From Paenibacillus sp. H1-7 (GTDB lineage: Bacteria; Bacillota; Bacilli; Paenibacillales; NBRC-103111): 64,000 nt of DNA. Within the stretch, counting starts at the first letter, position 1, and the number at the start of each line of letters is the position of its first letter. The DNA lies in NCBI RefSeq assembly GCF_022354825.1, contig NZ_CP031168.1, positions 4,899,501-4,963,500 of the forward strand, given 5' to 3'. Below are positions 41,347 through 48,821 of the stretch, in pieces. The notes beneath the pieces are model-generated. The model was not told the origin of the DNA and did no database searches. It saw only the letters and a list, made by a program, of their open reading frames with translations. Made by a program: the position numbers and the translations under genes.

Positions 41347-42719
41347 GAGACCACACAGCTTTCCATGCGGGCACGTATATCCGGGGAGATGAACCAATCT
41401 CCGATGGCGTCGGAGTACATAAGCCCCTCTTCCGTCAATCGCAGTACCTCATTCTCTATAACAGCAAGATCCGTATGTACAAGCAGATTCAATTCGGGAT
41501 AATCGATAAGTGCTGACGTTGTGAACCGATCCGAATAGCTGCTCAATGCCAAGCCTTCCGTATGAAGCAACGCTTTCAGTATAAAGCGGCGCTGCTGGTC
41601 ATCCTTGCTCAACACAATGCCGTAATCTGCCTGCGTGTAGTCGGCCGCAGCTACATAGTCGGCAATGATGCTCGCAGTAGCAGAACGCCCTACGCTGTAC
41701 CGCGAGGAGTAATGGACCGTTCGTGTGTAAGATCTGGCACCACAGCCAAGCCCAATCATGCCTTCCTCCTGACAGCCGTAAGGAAGCAGCCGTTTCTCCG
41801 AACCCGCTTCCGCTTTGGCGAATCTGCGCATAGAGTACTGGGTATACCCTTGCTTAAGCAAACGTTCCCGCGCTGCAATATAGAATCTTACTCTCTGGTC
41901 CTCGCCACTCCGCCTTATCTGCTCCGGCTTTACAATCGTATGCTCACGCGTGTACAGAGGATAAATAAATATCTCCTCCGGCTCATAAGACAGCGCCTTA
42001 TCCAAAGAATACATCCATGAATCAAGGGTTTGACCGGGAAGTCCGTATATCAGATCCAAGTTCAGGATCGGAAATTGGTACCGCTTGAGCTGCTCCAGAG
42101 CTCTTTCGACTTCCTGCGGCTTTTGCGGGCGATAGATCGCTTCCGCTTCAGTCTCAATAAAGCTTTGAATACCCATGCTGACTCGATCCACTCGCCTGTT
42201 TTTTAATATACTGAGGCGCTCGGAGGTAACGGTTTCGGGAGATGTCTCTACTGAGATGGATACGCTGGAAGGATCCATGCCAATCACATGTTCAGCAATA
42301 TGAAACAAACGTTCAAGCTGAACTGGTTCAAGCAAAGTCGGCGTTCCCCCGCCGATAGCAAACCGTGCAACCGGCTTATTTCGAATGAACGGAGCCCATT
42401 GTTTAGCTTGTCTTTCCAAAGCATCCACATATTCGGCATGTACATCGGCTCTCTTATCTGGCAGGGTGAACAAATTGCAAAAGCCGCAGCGAGCCCCGCA
42501 AAACGGAATATGCATATATAAAAAGAACGTCTCTGCCAACTCCTTGCCCCATAGCTCAGAAAGCGCCAGCTTCGTCTCCAATTCTCGATAAGAGGTTTTG
42601 TGCGGATAAGAGTACAGATAAGACCGGTAAGGCTCTGTTGTTATGCTGTCCTTCCAGCTGCGCAGAGCCTCCGGATTCCGGATGATGTCCGAGTAATTAG
42701 GGTAGACCGTACGGCTCAT
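41343..42719 (-). CDS. STM4012-family HemW-like radical SAM protein
   Basis: The start ATG at 42719 follows GGTGGGAGGAGAAG. The 458-residue protein resembles HemW/HemN: FFLYMHIPFCGARCGFCNLF carries CxxxCxxC plus the extra Cys-x-Phe-Cys of this branch, then FAIGGGTPTLLEPVQL, SVSISVETSPETV, RVDRVSMGIQSF, LNLDLIYGLPGQT and a C-terminal HemN_C-like helical domain (LTEEGLMYSDAIGDWFISPD). HemW family members bind heme or act as SAM methyltransferases; genuine CPDH activity is not expected. Its partners here are those of the STM4011-STM4015 set. Confidence 0.88.
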   Translation of the reverse strand: MSRTVYPNYSDIIRNPEALRSWKDSITTEPYRSYLYSYPHKTSYRELETKLALSELWGKELAETFFLYMHIPFCGARCGFCNLFTLPDKRADVHAEYVDALERQAKQWAPFIRNKPVARFAIGGGTPTLLEPVQLERLFHIAEHVIGMDPSSVSISVETSPETVTSERLSILKNRRVDRVSMGIQSFIETEAEAIYRPQKPQEVERALEQLKRYQFPILNLDLIYGLPGQTLDSWMYSLDKALSYEPEEIFIYPLYTREHTIVKPEQIRRSGEDQRVRFYIAARERLLKQGYTQYSMRRFAKAEAGSEKRLLPYGCQEEGMIGLGCGARSYTRTVHYSSRYSVGRSATASIIADYVAAADYTQADYGIVLSKDDQQRRFILKALLHTEGLALSSYSDRFTTSALIDYPELNLLVHTDLAVIENEVLRLTEEGLMYSDAIGDWFISPDIRARMESCVVS

Positions 42720-42739
42720 GGTGATCTTCTCCTCCCACC

Positions 42740-43525
42740 TTACAAAATAAATTCGCGATACGGCACGTTCCACACGACCTCATGCGCAAGCCTGTGACCG
42801 TTGTAGCCATCTTCACCGTAGGCGGTGCCATGATCCGAGAACGCCATACAAAAAACAGGACGCTCCCGTTCTCTGAATGCTTGAAACAATCGACCGAGTT
42901 CACCGTCAACATAACGGAGTGCCGCGCGCTGCGACTCTACCGAGTCTTTCTTCGCTCCTGGCACAAAATAATGATTCGGGCCATGAATCGCCGAAATATT
43001 CATAAACAGAAACAGACGCTCTGACTGATCCGATTGGTGCAGCAGCTTGATGGCATGATTCACCTGATGCTCAGTGGAGCGTTGATTTGTGACCCCAAAG
43101 GTCATCCGCCAATAGCTTTCCTGAAAATATCCGGGAAGCACTTTGGCCAGCGGAACTTTTTTCGTGAAAAAGATGACTCCGCCGATACAGATCGTACGGT
43201 AGCCCTCTGCCTGCAAGCCGGATACGATATCCGTTGAATCAAATTGCCATGTATACGGATGCGTCTTTAATCCCGTATTTTTCGAGTGAAACAATCGAAC
43301 ATGCTCCGACTTCTCTGTCGTCGCCGGAGTTGGCAGAAATCCGCCAAAGAAAGCATGATGAGCCGCATAGGTGAAGCTGCCCGGCGTATGCCGCAATTCC
43401 CAAGGTTTGCCGCCGCACAAATTCGGGCAGTTGTCTTCCTCCATTACGGCGGCGTCATAGCGCAGCGTATCCAGCGTAATCATGAGAATATCATGACTTC
43501 CTACAATTTCATTCATGTTAAACAT
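42740..43525 (-). CDS. STM4013-family sulfatase-superfamily hydrolase
   Basis: The 261-residue protein has the alkaline phosphatase/sulfatase fold in short form. DILMITLDTLRYDAAV provides the first metal Asp and the Thr at the nucleophile position, and FSDHGTAYGEDGYNGHRLAHEVVWNVP provides the D-H pair, the acidic residue and the later His ligands. The usual sulfatase C-x-P-x-R formylglycine motif is absent; Thr of DTLRYD takes that place, as in phosphate-ester hydrolases of the superfamily. It belongs to the STM4011-STM4015 set, acting perhaps on a phospho- or sulfo-group of the pathway intermediate. Confidence 0.88.
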   Translation of the reverse strand: MFNMNEIVGSHDILMITLDTLRYDAAVMEEDNCPNLCGGKPWELRHTPGSFTYAAHHAFFGGFLPTPATTEKSEHVRLFHSKNTGLKTHPYTWQFDSTDIVSGLQAEGYRTICIGGVIFFTKKVPLAKVLPGYFQESYWRMTFGVTNQRSTEHQVNHAIKLLHQSDQSERLFLFMNISAIHGPNHYFVPGAKKDSVESQRAALRYVDGELGRLFQAFRERERPVFCMAFSDHGTAYGEDGYNGHRLAHEVVWNVPYREFIL

Positions 43526-43544
43526 CGTGGTGATCCCTTTCCAT

Positions 43545-44762
43545 TTAGATAGTCGAAGGGACTGAAGCCATTCTCATTTCCCACTCATAAGGGTCATGTC
43601 CTTTATAATGACTATGATACAGCAAATCTCCGAACGGATTGACATCCAATATATAAGGCCGATAGGAACCGCTGCTCAGTAATACATCTATGCCTGCAAC
43701 AGCAGAATGCGGAAATACCGATAACGTTTGCTCGGCACATTGTCGCACGACATCTTGATGTTCGCGAGTCAGACCCATTTCCTCCAAGCTCATTCGCTCG
43801 CTGTCCAGATGCAGATTCGTTATAGGGGTACTGCTAACCCTGGCAATACTGTGACATGACTTGCCTGCTACGACGAGCTGCCGGATATCGAACGTGCGAT
43901 TCTGATAAGACGCTTTCGGAATCCATTGCTCTATATGAGCGCCATGCCCCAGTAACCAGTTGATGATCTGGCGTATGACTTGCCGTTCTTTATAGTTCAC
44001 CAGCCTCTTAACGTTATAAAATAACGGAGGTCTGGATTGATAATTCTCCACACCTATTGTAGTCACGGCTGATTCCGCGCCTGTAGCGGGGTTTACTTGG
44101 TACGCAATGACTCCGCAAGCGCCGGATCCGGCTGCAAGCTTAATAAATATACGGTATGTTCGTTCATTTGCCATCGTATCTCGCAGCGTATCGTAATCCG
44201 GAATGGCTTCCGGCGGCGCTAATCTTCTTGGCACCGGCAATCCGGATGATAATAGGAGCCGGTGCGTAAACCTCTTATCGAACATGGCGGCTATATCCTC
44301 AGGAGCATTCATCCATCGCGGCGTATCCCATAGTTCTCCTGCCTCCCTGTCCAATCGGGATAACAGTCTGCAATATCCTCGAAACCACTGGGAGGGATGA
44401 TACAGCTTGCCCTTGATTTCCTTCAACCCTTGTGCCGTTCTTCCCGAAATAGGCTGAACAACGCTTTTGCTATACCTATGCCAACGCTCGTCAATAGAAG
44501 GGCTTACCGTATCAGGAGCGCCAAGTGCAATAAGCTCACGCTCCACTTCAAAATGCTCCCCTGGTGCGTCGAGCCGCAGCAAGGGCGGTTCTTCCATCGT
44601 TCGGCCCAGGCTCTGTGCTATCGAGCTCAAGGATGCTTTTCCCTGCAGCAGATCGATATAATTCAAAACAAGGGCCGGGGGCAACCCCAGCCGCACTCTT
44701 GCCGCTTGCAGTTCGGTAGTTCTTCTATTACCGGCATTGCCGATTACAATCATCGACTTCAT
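43545..44762 (-). CDS. STM4014-family ATP-grasp protein
   Basis: The 405-residue protein matches the STM4014 family, a divergent ATP-grasp group. The N-terminus MIVIGNAGNRRTTELQAAR and PALVLNYIDLL form the pre-ATP-grasp strand. The ATP-grasp part shows RIFIKLAAGSGACGVIAYQ (ATP-binding Lys and Gly loop) and VAGIDVLLSSGSY followed by ILDVNPFGDLLYH (Mg-binding D-x-N). ATP-grasp ligases join a carboxylate to an amine or thiol through an acyl phosphate, so a peptide-bond or ester-forming role on the LRR protein or a small molecule is likely. It starts at the end of the LRR gene with only 2 bp between. Confidence 0.87.
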   Translation of the reverse strand: MKSMIVIGNAGNRRTTELQAARVRLGLPPALVLNYIDLLQGKASLSSIAQSLGRTMEEPPLLRLDAPGEHFEVERELIALGAPDTVSPSIDERWHRYSKSVVQPISGRTAQGLKEIKGKLYHPSQWFRGYCRLLSRLDREAGELWDTPRWMNAPEDIAAMFDKRFTHRLLLSSGLPVPRRLAPPEAIPDYDTLRDTMANERTYRIFIKLAAGSGACGVIAYQVNPATGAESAVTTIGVENYQSRPPLFYNVKRLVNYKERQVIRQIINWLLGHGAHIEQWIPKASYQNRTFDIRQLVVAGKSCHSIARVSSTPITNLHLDSERMSLEEMGLTREHQDVVRQCAEQTLSVFPHSAVAGIDVLLSSGSYRPYILDVNPFGDLLYHSHYKGHDPYEWEMRMASVPSTI

Positions 44763-44764
44763 CG

Positions 44765-45610
44765 TTATTCCGTCAAGGAAGGATAGCGATAATCCTCGTC
44801 GTCATCAGAATCCTGCTGATCGCTGATATTTACGTTGAGGCCTGATTGCTCCCAACGATTCATCATTTCATCCGACATGTAATGATAGCTTAAATCAAGC
44901 AGCTCCAGTTTCTTTACCCTCTCGCTCTGGATAAGTACTTCGGCCCCCTTATCCGACAACGTACCCATGGAAAGGTCCAGCGTATGTAATTGCTCAAGAA
45001 TAGGCGCGTCGGCTAATGCAATAGCAATTTCATCTTGAATTTCACTGTCTTTGAGCCCAAGATAGGTAAGCTGCGGGAATTTTCCGGGCTCGATCAGCGG
45101 GAGTACATCTTCAAGGCTTCCGTCGAATCCATACTCTTCAACCCCAAGATAAAGCTCCAGCTTCTTCAGGCTCCTGAAGCTGCCTTCGCTAATGCTGGTA
45201 ATGACGTCTGTTCCAAGCCCTCCGCAAATGATGGTTAACTCCTCCAGCTTGTCATGGTGAGCAGGATCAAGGCTGAGGCCCGTGCTTCCTTTAATAGTAA
45301 GGGATGTAAGCTCGGGATACGCTGTCAGTATCGGCCCCAGGTTAGATTGATTAATCCAGGAGACCTCACATTCTTCATAGGACATATCGCCGATAAACAA
45401 GCTGCGCAGCTGCGGGAAGCGGTCTTTCAAGCGTACAAGCGCATCGACAATTTCACTGGAATCATTTTCGTAAGCGCCGCCCCAGTCTCCGATGATGAGA
45501 CTTTCTACCTGCATGCACTCCTCCTTGGCTGCAAGCTCCTCTATTAACTCTACTATTTTGACTCCATTCTCGTATTGATCATAATCGACAGATAGTTTAC
45601 ATTCGGACAT
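44765..45610 (-). CDS. STM4015-family leucine-rich-repeat protein
   Basis: First gene of the operon; its ATG at 45610 follows a perfect ATCAGGAGGTATTCCC. The roughly 281-residue soluble protein has leucine-rich repeats from about 40 to 255: QVESLIIGDWGG, QLRSLFIGDMSYEE, ELTSLTIKGSTGL, KLEELTIICGGLG, SLKKLELYLGVEEYG, QLTYLGLKDSEI, QLHTLDLSMGTL and KLELLDLSYHYMS. It ends in an acidic tail (SDQQDSDDDEDYRYPSLTE). It matches the STM4015 family. An LRR protein with enzymatic partners may act as scaffold, recognition subunit or substrate; the exposed tail is a candidate modification site. A sigma-A promoter lies 39 bp upstream. Confidence 0.87.
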   Translation of the reverse strand: MSECKLSVDYDQYENGVKIVELIEELAAKEECMQVESLIIGDWGGAYENDSSEIVDALVRLKDRFPQLRSLFIGDMSYEECEVSWINQSNLGPILTAYPELTSLTIKGSTGLSLDPAHHDKLEELTIICGGLGTDVITSISEGSFRSLKKLELYLGVEEYGFDGSLEDVLPLIEPGKFPQLTYLGLKDSEIQDEIAIALADAPILEQLHTLDLSMGTLSDKGAEVLIQSERVKKLELLDLSYHYMSDEMMNRWEQSGLNVNISDQQDSDDDEDYRYPSLTE

Positions 45611-45648
45611 GGGAATACCTCCTGATAATGAATAATGACCTTTCATCC

Positions 45649-45677
45649 ATTATAAAAGCCAATGACGCGCGTTTCAA
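45649..45677 (-). promoter_or_regulatory. Sigma-A promoter of the STM4015-STM4011-cysC operon
   Basis: On the minus strand TTGAAA (45677-45672), a 17-bp spacer and a perfect TATAAT (45654-45649) stand 39 bp before the LRR gene ATG. It predicts a leader of about 32 nt. No extra operator is obvious. Confidence 0.75.
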
Positions 45678-45740
45678 ATATATGCCAAATAATTAAAAAG
45701 CGTCCCATTAACCGAATTCTCGCTGGGCGAACAGAGTGCA

Positions 45741-45784
45741 AAAAAGACCCCTGCCAAGTACCGTAAAGGCCTAAACAGGGATCT
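45741..45784 (-). terminator. Terminator after the aaRS-like gene
   Basis: On the minus strand GATCCCTG pairs with CAGGGGTC around a 20-base loop and is followed by TTTTTTGC, about 12 bp past the stop of the class II aaRS-like gene. Confidence 0.75.
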
Positions 45785-45794
45785 CCATTATTGT

Positions 45795-46742
45795 TTATAC
45801 TAGTAATCTATCTAATCCAATCGCACTGATTAATAATCGCTCCTTCTTAGTTCCGAGCATTTTTTGTGTCCAGTCTACAAAGCCTCCATCACCGATGTTA
45901 TACTCCCTATCCTCGATAACGGTCTTTATAGTAAATTGCAGACCCTTATAGTATTGATTTTCCTTTTTGGGATTCCCTATGCTGATGACCACATCATCTA
46001 ATTGTAATCCATGTCCGTATTCCACGACTCTGGATACCAAACCAGCACTGTCTTTATACCCGTCCCGTTCACTAACAATAACCTCGATACTAGAATTGAA
46101 AAGTGATTTGAAGATCGTTCGGTATACTTCTATATGTTCCCACAATGATTGTTTTTCAAAGTTGTATGAACCCTGGTCAACCCCGGATGACACCATACAG
46201 AATAAATGAAAGTGAGTGAGTAACCCTGGAGTATCACCAAAATACTGTGCCCGCACATGCCTATGAGTAGTGCAAAATCGCAAGAAATCCTCTCTTGAGC
46301 ATTTGTTGGATTTTATCAAATCTGCGATATGCAGAGCGATAAGATTCGTCGCATCCGAAACAACTTCCGTCCCCCTTAATGCGGAAATGACCTTATTTTG
46401 ATCAACTGTCCCTACTGCAGAGGCACAGCCCAAAGGGGCAACAGGTGACAGTTGGAGCGGGGAAACACCCTGATTCACGGCAATTTTTAAAATATCCATT
46501 TCCAGCTGCTTTAGCTGAATTGGCTCTATCTTGGCCGGTTTAACAAACCGATTTTCTGTGTATCTCTTAAGCAGGTCATTTGGAGAGGACTGTTTAGCCT
46601 TTTCATTAAATAATTTCAAAAGAAGCGTATTGAGATCGCTGCCTGATAATTGTTCTGTTAAGAGTGTTATCAAATCAGACTTCTCAAGTCTTTTCAGTAT
46701 CCTTTCAAGGTCAGCTGAATACTCAGGTTCCAAAAGACTCAC
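45795..46742 (-). CDS. Class II aminoacyl-tRNA-synthetase-like (HisRS/HisZ-type) protein of unknown function
   Basis: The 315-residue protein has an N-terminal helical region (about 1-70), then parts that recall the class II synthetase core: LSPVAPLGCASAVGTVDQNK and LRGTEVVSDATNLIALHIAD in the middle, and a C-terminal motif-3-like end, ERLLISAIGLDRLLV (compare GIGIGLERL in HisRS). No anticodon-binding domain is visible. HisRS-like paralogs without tRNA binding serve as HisZ, PoxA-like or amide-forming enzymes. It follows an ECF sigma gene and a truncated kinase-like ORF on the same strand, overlapping the latter. The class assignment is by eye and moderate. Confidence 0.6.
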   Translation of the reverse strand: MSLLEPEYSADLERILKRLEKSDLITLLTEQLSGSDLNTLLLKLFNEKAKQSSPNDLLKRYTENRFVKPAKIEPIQLKQLEMDILKIAVNQGVSPLQLSPVAPLGCASAVGTVDQNKVISALRGTEVVSDATNLIALHIADLIKSNKCSREDFLRFCTTHRHVRAQYFGDTPGLLTHFHLFCMVSSGVDQGSYNFEKQSLWEHIEVYRTIFKSLFNSSIEVIVSERDGYKDSAGLVSRVVEYGHGLQLDDVVISIGNPKKENQYYKGLQFTIKTVIEDREYNIGDGGFVDWTQKMLGTKKERLLISAIGLDRLLV

Positions 46743-46971
46743 TCCTTCTCTTACCCTCGAGAAAGCAAAGGTTCGACTTGTTGGTGATTTGTGGAATATT
46801 ATAGTCGGAGCCTAGATTATGGTCAACATGAAATACATGATTTGTGTTTCCCGTAAGCATCGTGAACGTATAGGTTTCGTCGAGCAATTGGTTATCACTT
46901 AATACGGACCGAATAGCCCCTGTTCCAAATTTGTTTGGAGTTGAACTGTCAAACGGATAAGAGCGGTTCAT
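46723..46971 (-). CDS. Short kinase-like ORF, probably a truncated APH-family gene
   Basis: The 82-residue ORF has an excellent TTTGGAGGTACTGAAC before its ATG and starts 2 bp after the sigma factor stop. Residues 15-50 (GTGAIRSVLSDNQLL and FTMLTGNTNHVFHVDHN) look like the N-lobe start of an APH/fructosamine-kinase-type phosphotransferase (GNTNHVF loop), but the remaining 200 or more residues are absent. It ends overlapping the aaRS-like start, so it may have become a coupling leader or be the stub left by a deletion. Confidence 0.45.
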   Translation of the reverse strand: MNRSYPFDSSTPNKFGTGAIRSVLSDNQLLDETYTFTMLTGNTNHVFHVDHNLGSDYNIPQITNKSNLCFLEGKRRSESFGT

Positions 46972-46973
46972 GT

Positions 46974-47855
46974 TCAGTACCTCCAAACACTGCCCAACAC
47001 CTTCAGATCGAGTCGTCTGATAGCTGCTGGGTCGGATATCAAGTCGACTTCGGCGATTTTCCCTTGCCTTATCGTATATTTGAGTACATAAAGCAGCCTT
47101 CCGCGAGGAGCTGCTATGACACCAATGGATCCGTTCACCAGTGCGATCTGTGCAGCCGCTTGTATACGTCCCGACACTTGCTCGGCAAGAGCTCTTGCGC
47201 CTCGAGTTACAGCCAACGCTCCTGCACGGCGATCATCACGAAGCTCCACATCCGGATCGAGCACAGCAATCAGCTTCTCGAAATCGCCTGCGCGCGCGGC
47301 AGCCAGAAAAGCCTCAATAAGCTTCCGCTGACGCACCAAATCACCTTCAGGCGCCGTCTCAGTCCCCTGTACCCTGCGGCGTGCCCGGCTCGCTAGTTGT
47401 CTGGTTGCGGCCTCGGACTTTCCAACGACGGGGGCGATTTCTGTAAACGTCAGGGCAAATATATCATGGAGAACAAAGGCTACACGTTCCGACGGGTTCA
47501 ATTTGTCGAGCACTACAAGCAGCGCATAACCCACTGAATCGGCCAACAGTGCTTCATGCTCAGGGTCGCACTTATCCTTATAGCTCTCATACATATCGGG
47601 CATGTGGGATTCAAGCGATTCCTCACGTCTTGATTTACGTGAGCGCAGCATATCCAGGCATAACCGTGAGATTACGGTGGTGAGCCATCCACCCAAATTC
47701 TGGACATCGCAAGTATCCGCCCGGCTATACCGCAGCCAAGTCTCCTGTACGGCGTCCTCCGCTTCACCCAACGATCCTAGTATTCTATAAGCAACCGCTA
47801 ACAAGTGACTCCGGTGTGTTTCGAATTGCTCCGCCATCCATTCAAGTTCGCTCAT
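46974..47855 (-). CDS. ECF sigma factor of the ECF41 (SigJ) group
   Basis: The 293-residue protein has sigma region 2 (HRSHLLAVAYRILGSLGEAEDAVQETWLRY, then LGGWLTTVISRLCLDMLRSRK), region 4 (LNPSERVAFVLHDIFALTFTEIAPVVGKSEAATRQLASRARRRV, read in two halves) and a C-terminal SnoaL-like extension of about 110 residues (LIEAFLAAARAGDFEKLIAVL). This extension replaces an anti-sigma factor in ECF41 proteins and tunes activity. The divergent azoreductase gene and this gene each have a TGTCACA...CGTC promoter, so autoregulation plus one direct target is predicted. GAAGGAATAG lies before the ATG. Confidence 0.9.
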   Translation of the reverse strand: MSELEWMAEQFETHRSHLLAVAYRILGSLGEAEDAVQETWLRYSRADTCDVQNLGGWLTTVISRLCLDMLRSRKSRREESLESHMPDMYESYKDKCDPEHEALLADSVGYALLVVLDKLNPSERVAFVLHDIFALTFTEIAPVVGKSEAATRQLASRARRRVQGTETAPEGDLVRQRKLIEAFLAAARAGDFEKLIAVLDPDVELRDDRRAGALAVTRGARALAEQVSGRIQAAAQIALVNGSIGVIAAPRGRLLYVLKYTIRQGKIAEVDLISDPAAIRRLDLKVLGSVWRY

Positions 47856-47898
47856 TATTCCTATTCCTTCACCTTTATATTAGAGGTCCTATAATATT

Positions 47899-47925
47899 GA
47901 CGGATGAAAACTACATGATGTGACA
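47899..47925 (-). promoter_or_regulatory. ECF41-type promoter of the sigma gene
   Basis: On the minus strand TGTCACA, a 16-bp spacer and CGTC match the known ECF41 promoter (-35 TGTCACA, -10 CGTC), with the -10 ending 44 bp before the sigma start codon. Confidence 0.7.
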
Positions 47926-47969
47926 GACCACAAATGTTTCATTGAAAATCACTGCTATAGTTGCTAACT

Positions 47970-47997
47970 TGTCACATACCTTAAGCTTCGATTCGTC
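47970..47997 (+). promoter_or_regulatory. ECF41-type promoter of the azoreductase gene
   Basis: TGTCACA (47970-47976), a 17-bp spacer and CGTC (47994-47997) mirror the element in front of the sigma gene. The start codon at 48040 is 43 bp on. Confidence 0.72.
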
Positions 47998-48039
47998 ATT
48001 GAAGTGAAAGCCAATAAAATCGAAGGTGGTAATTTCAAT

Positions 48040-48681
48040 ATGACAACCGTATTATTCATCACGGCACATCCGCATGATCATAACATTTCTCAAAGCATGG
48101 CCGTAGGCAGAGAGTTCGTACAGTCTTACCGTTCTTCAAATCCTTATGATGAAGTGATCCATCTTGATCTGTATCAAATGGATATTCCGCAGCTTGACGC
48201 TGACGTTTTTAGCGGTTGGTCCAAGCTGGGGGCAGGCAATACTTTCGATACATTGACTGCTGCCGAGAGATCAAAAGTAAGTCGTCTCAATGAGCTGGTA
48301 GACCAATTTGTTGCTGCGGATAAATATGTATTTGTAAGTCCGGTATGGAACTATTCCTATCCGCCCGTTATGAAAGCATATATTGATGCCATCTGCGTTG
48401 CCGGAAAGACATTTCGATATATTCCGGGTCAAGGACGGGTCGGCTTGCTGAATACTAAAAAGGCGGTTCACATTCAAGCAAGCGGAAGCATCTTATCTCC
48501 TGGATCAGCTGATGCTGAATTGGAGATGGGACATCGCCATTTGGCTAACATAATGGATTTTCTTGGGGTTTCTAGCTTCGAAGGCATCTTTGTAGAAGGT
48601 ATGGCCGCGGCTGCTGACCAAGCGTCCGTAATTGTAGAGAGGGCTCTCCAACGCGCACGTGAGGCTGCTGTAGCGTTCTAA
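48040..48681 (+). CDS. azoR: FMN-dependent NADH azoreductase
   Basis: The ATG at 48040 follows CGAAGGTGGTAATTTCAAT; the frame upstream holds the sigma promoter. The 213-residue flavodoxin-fold protein matches AzoR: TTVLFITAHPHDHNISQSMA (FMN phosphate loop), VSPVWNYSYPPVMKAYIDA (the MxNFSxP-type FMN segment), VAGKTFRYIPGQG and KKAVHIQASGSI. These enzymes reduce quinones and azo dyes with NADH and protect against electrophile stress. Control by the adjacent ECF41 sigma factor suggests that stress input. Confidence 0.9.
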   Translation: MTTVLFITAHPHDHNISQSMAVGREFVQSYRSSNPYDEVIHLDLYQMDIPQLDADVFSGWSKLGAGNTFDTLTAAERSKVSRLNELVDQFVAADKYVFVSPVWNYSYPPVMKAYIDAICVAGKTFRYIPGQGRVGLLNTKKAVHIQASGSILSPGSADAELEMGHRHLANIMDFLGVSSFEGIFVEGMAAAADQASVIVERALQRAREAAVAF

Positions 48682-48704
48682 GACTCTGTTTTGTCACTAG
48701 ATTG

Positions 48705-48737
48705 AAAAAGGCAACGGAATAGACCGCTGCCTTTTTT
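48705..48737 (+). terminator. Terminator of azoR
   Basis: AAAAAGGCAACGG...CCGCTGCCTTTTTT pairs with a short loop and ends in a T run, 24 bp after the azoreductase stop. Confidence 0.82.
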
Positions 48738-48821
48738 CATTTTTCGTTCATGTACTAACGTATCCGCTACGCTATAGGAGTAAATGCTAATTGAAACAGA
48801 GCCTCATTTCACTAGCTTCGT

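Noticed and set aside
41343..42719. Coproporphyrinogen dehydrogenase (heme synthesis) as the role of the HemW-like protein
   Set aside because: No heme genes are near and its partners are those of the STM4011-STM4015 set; HemW-branch proteins usually lack CPDH activity.
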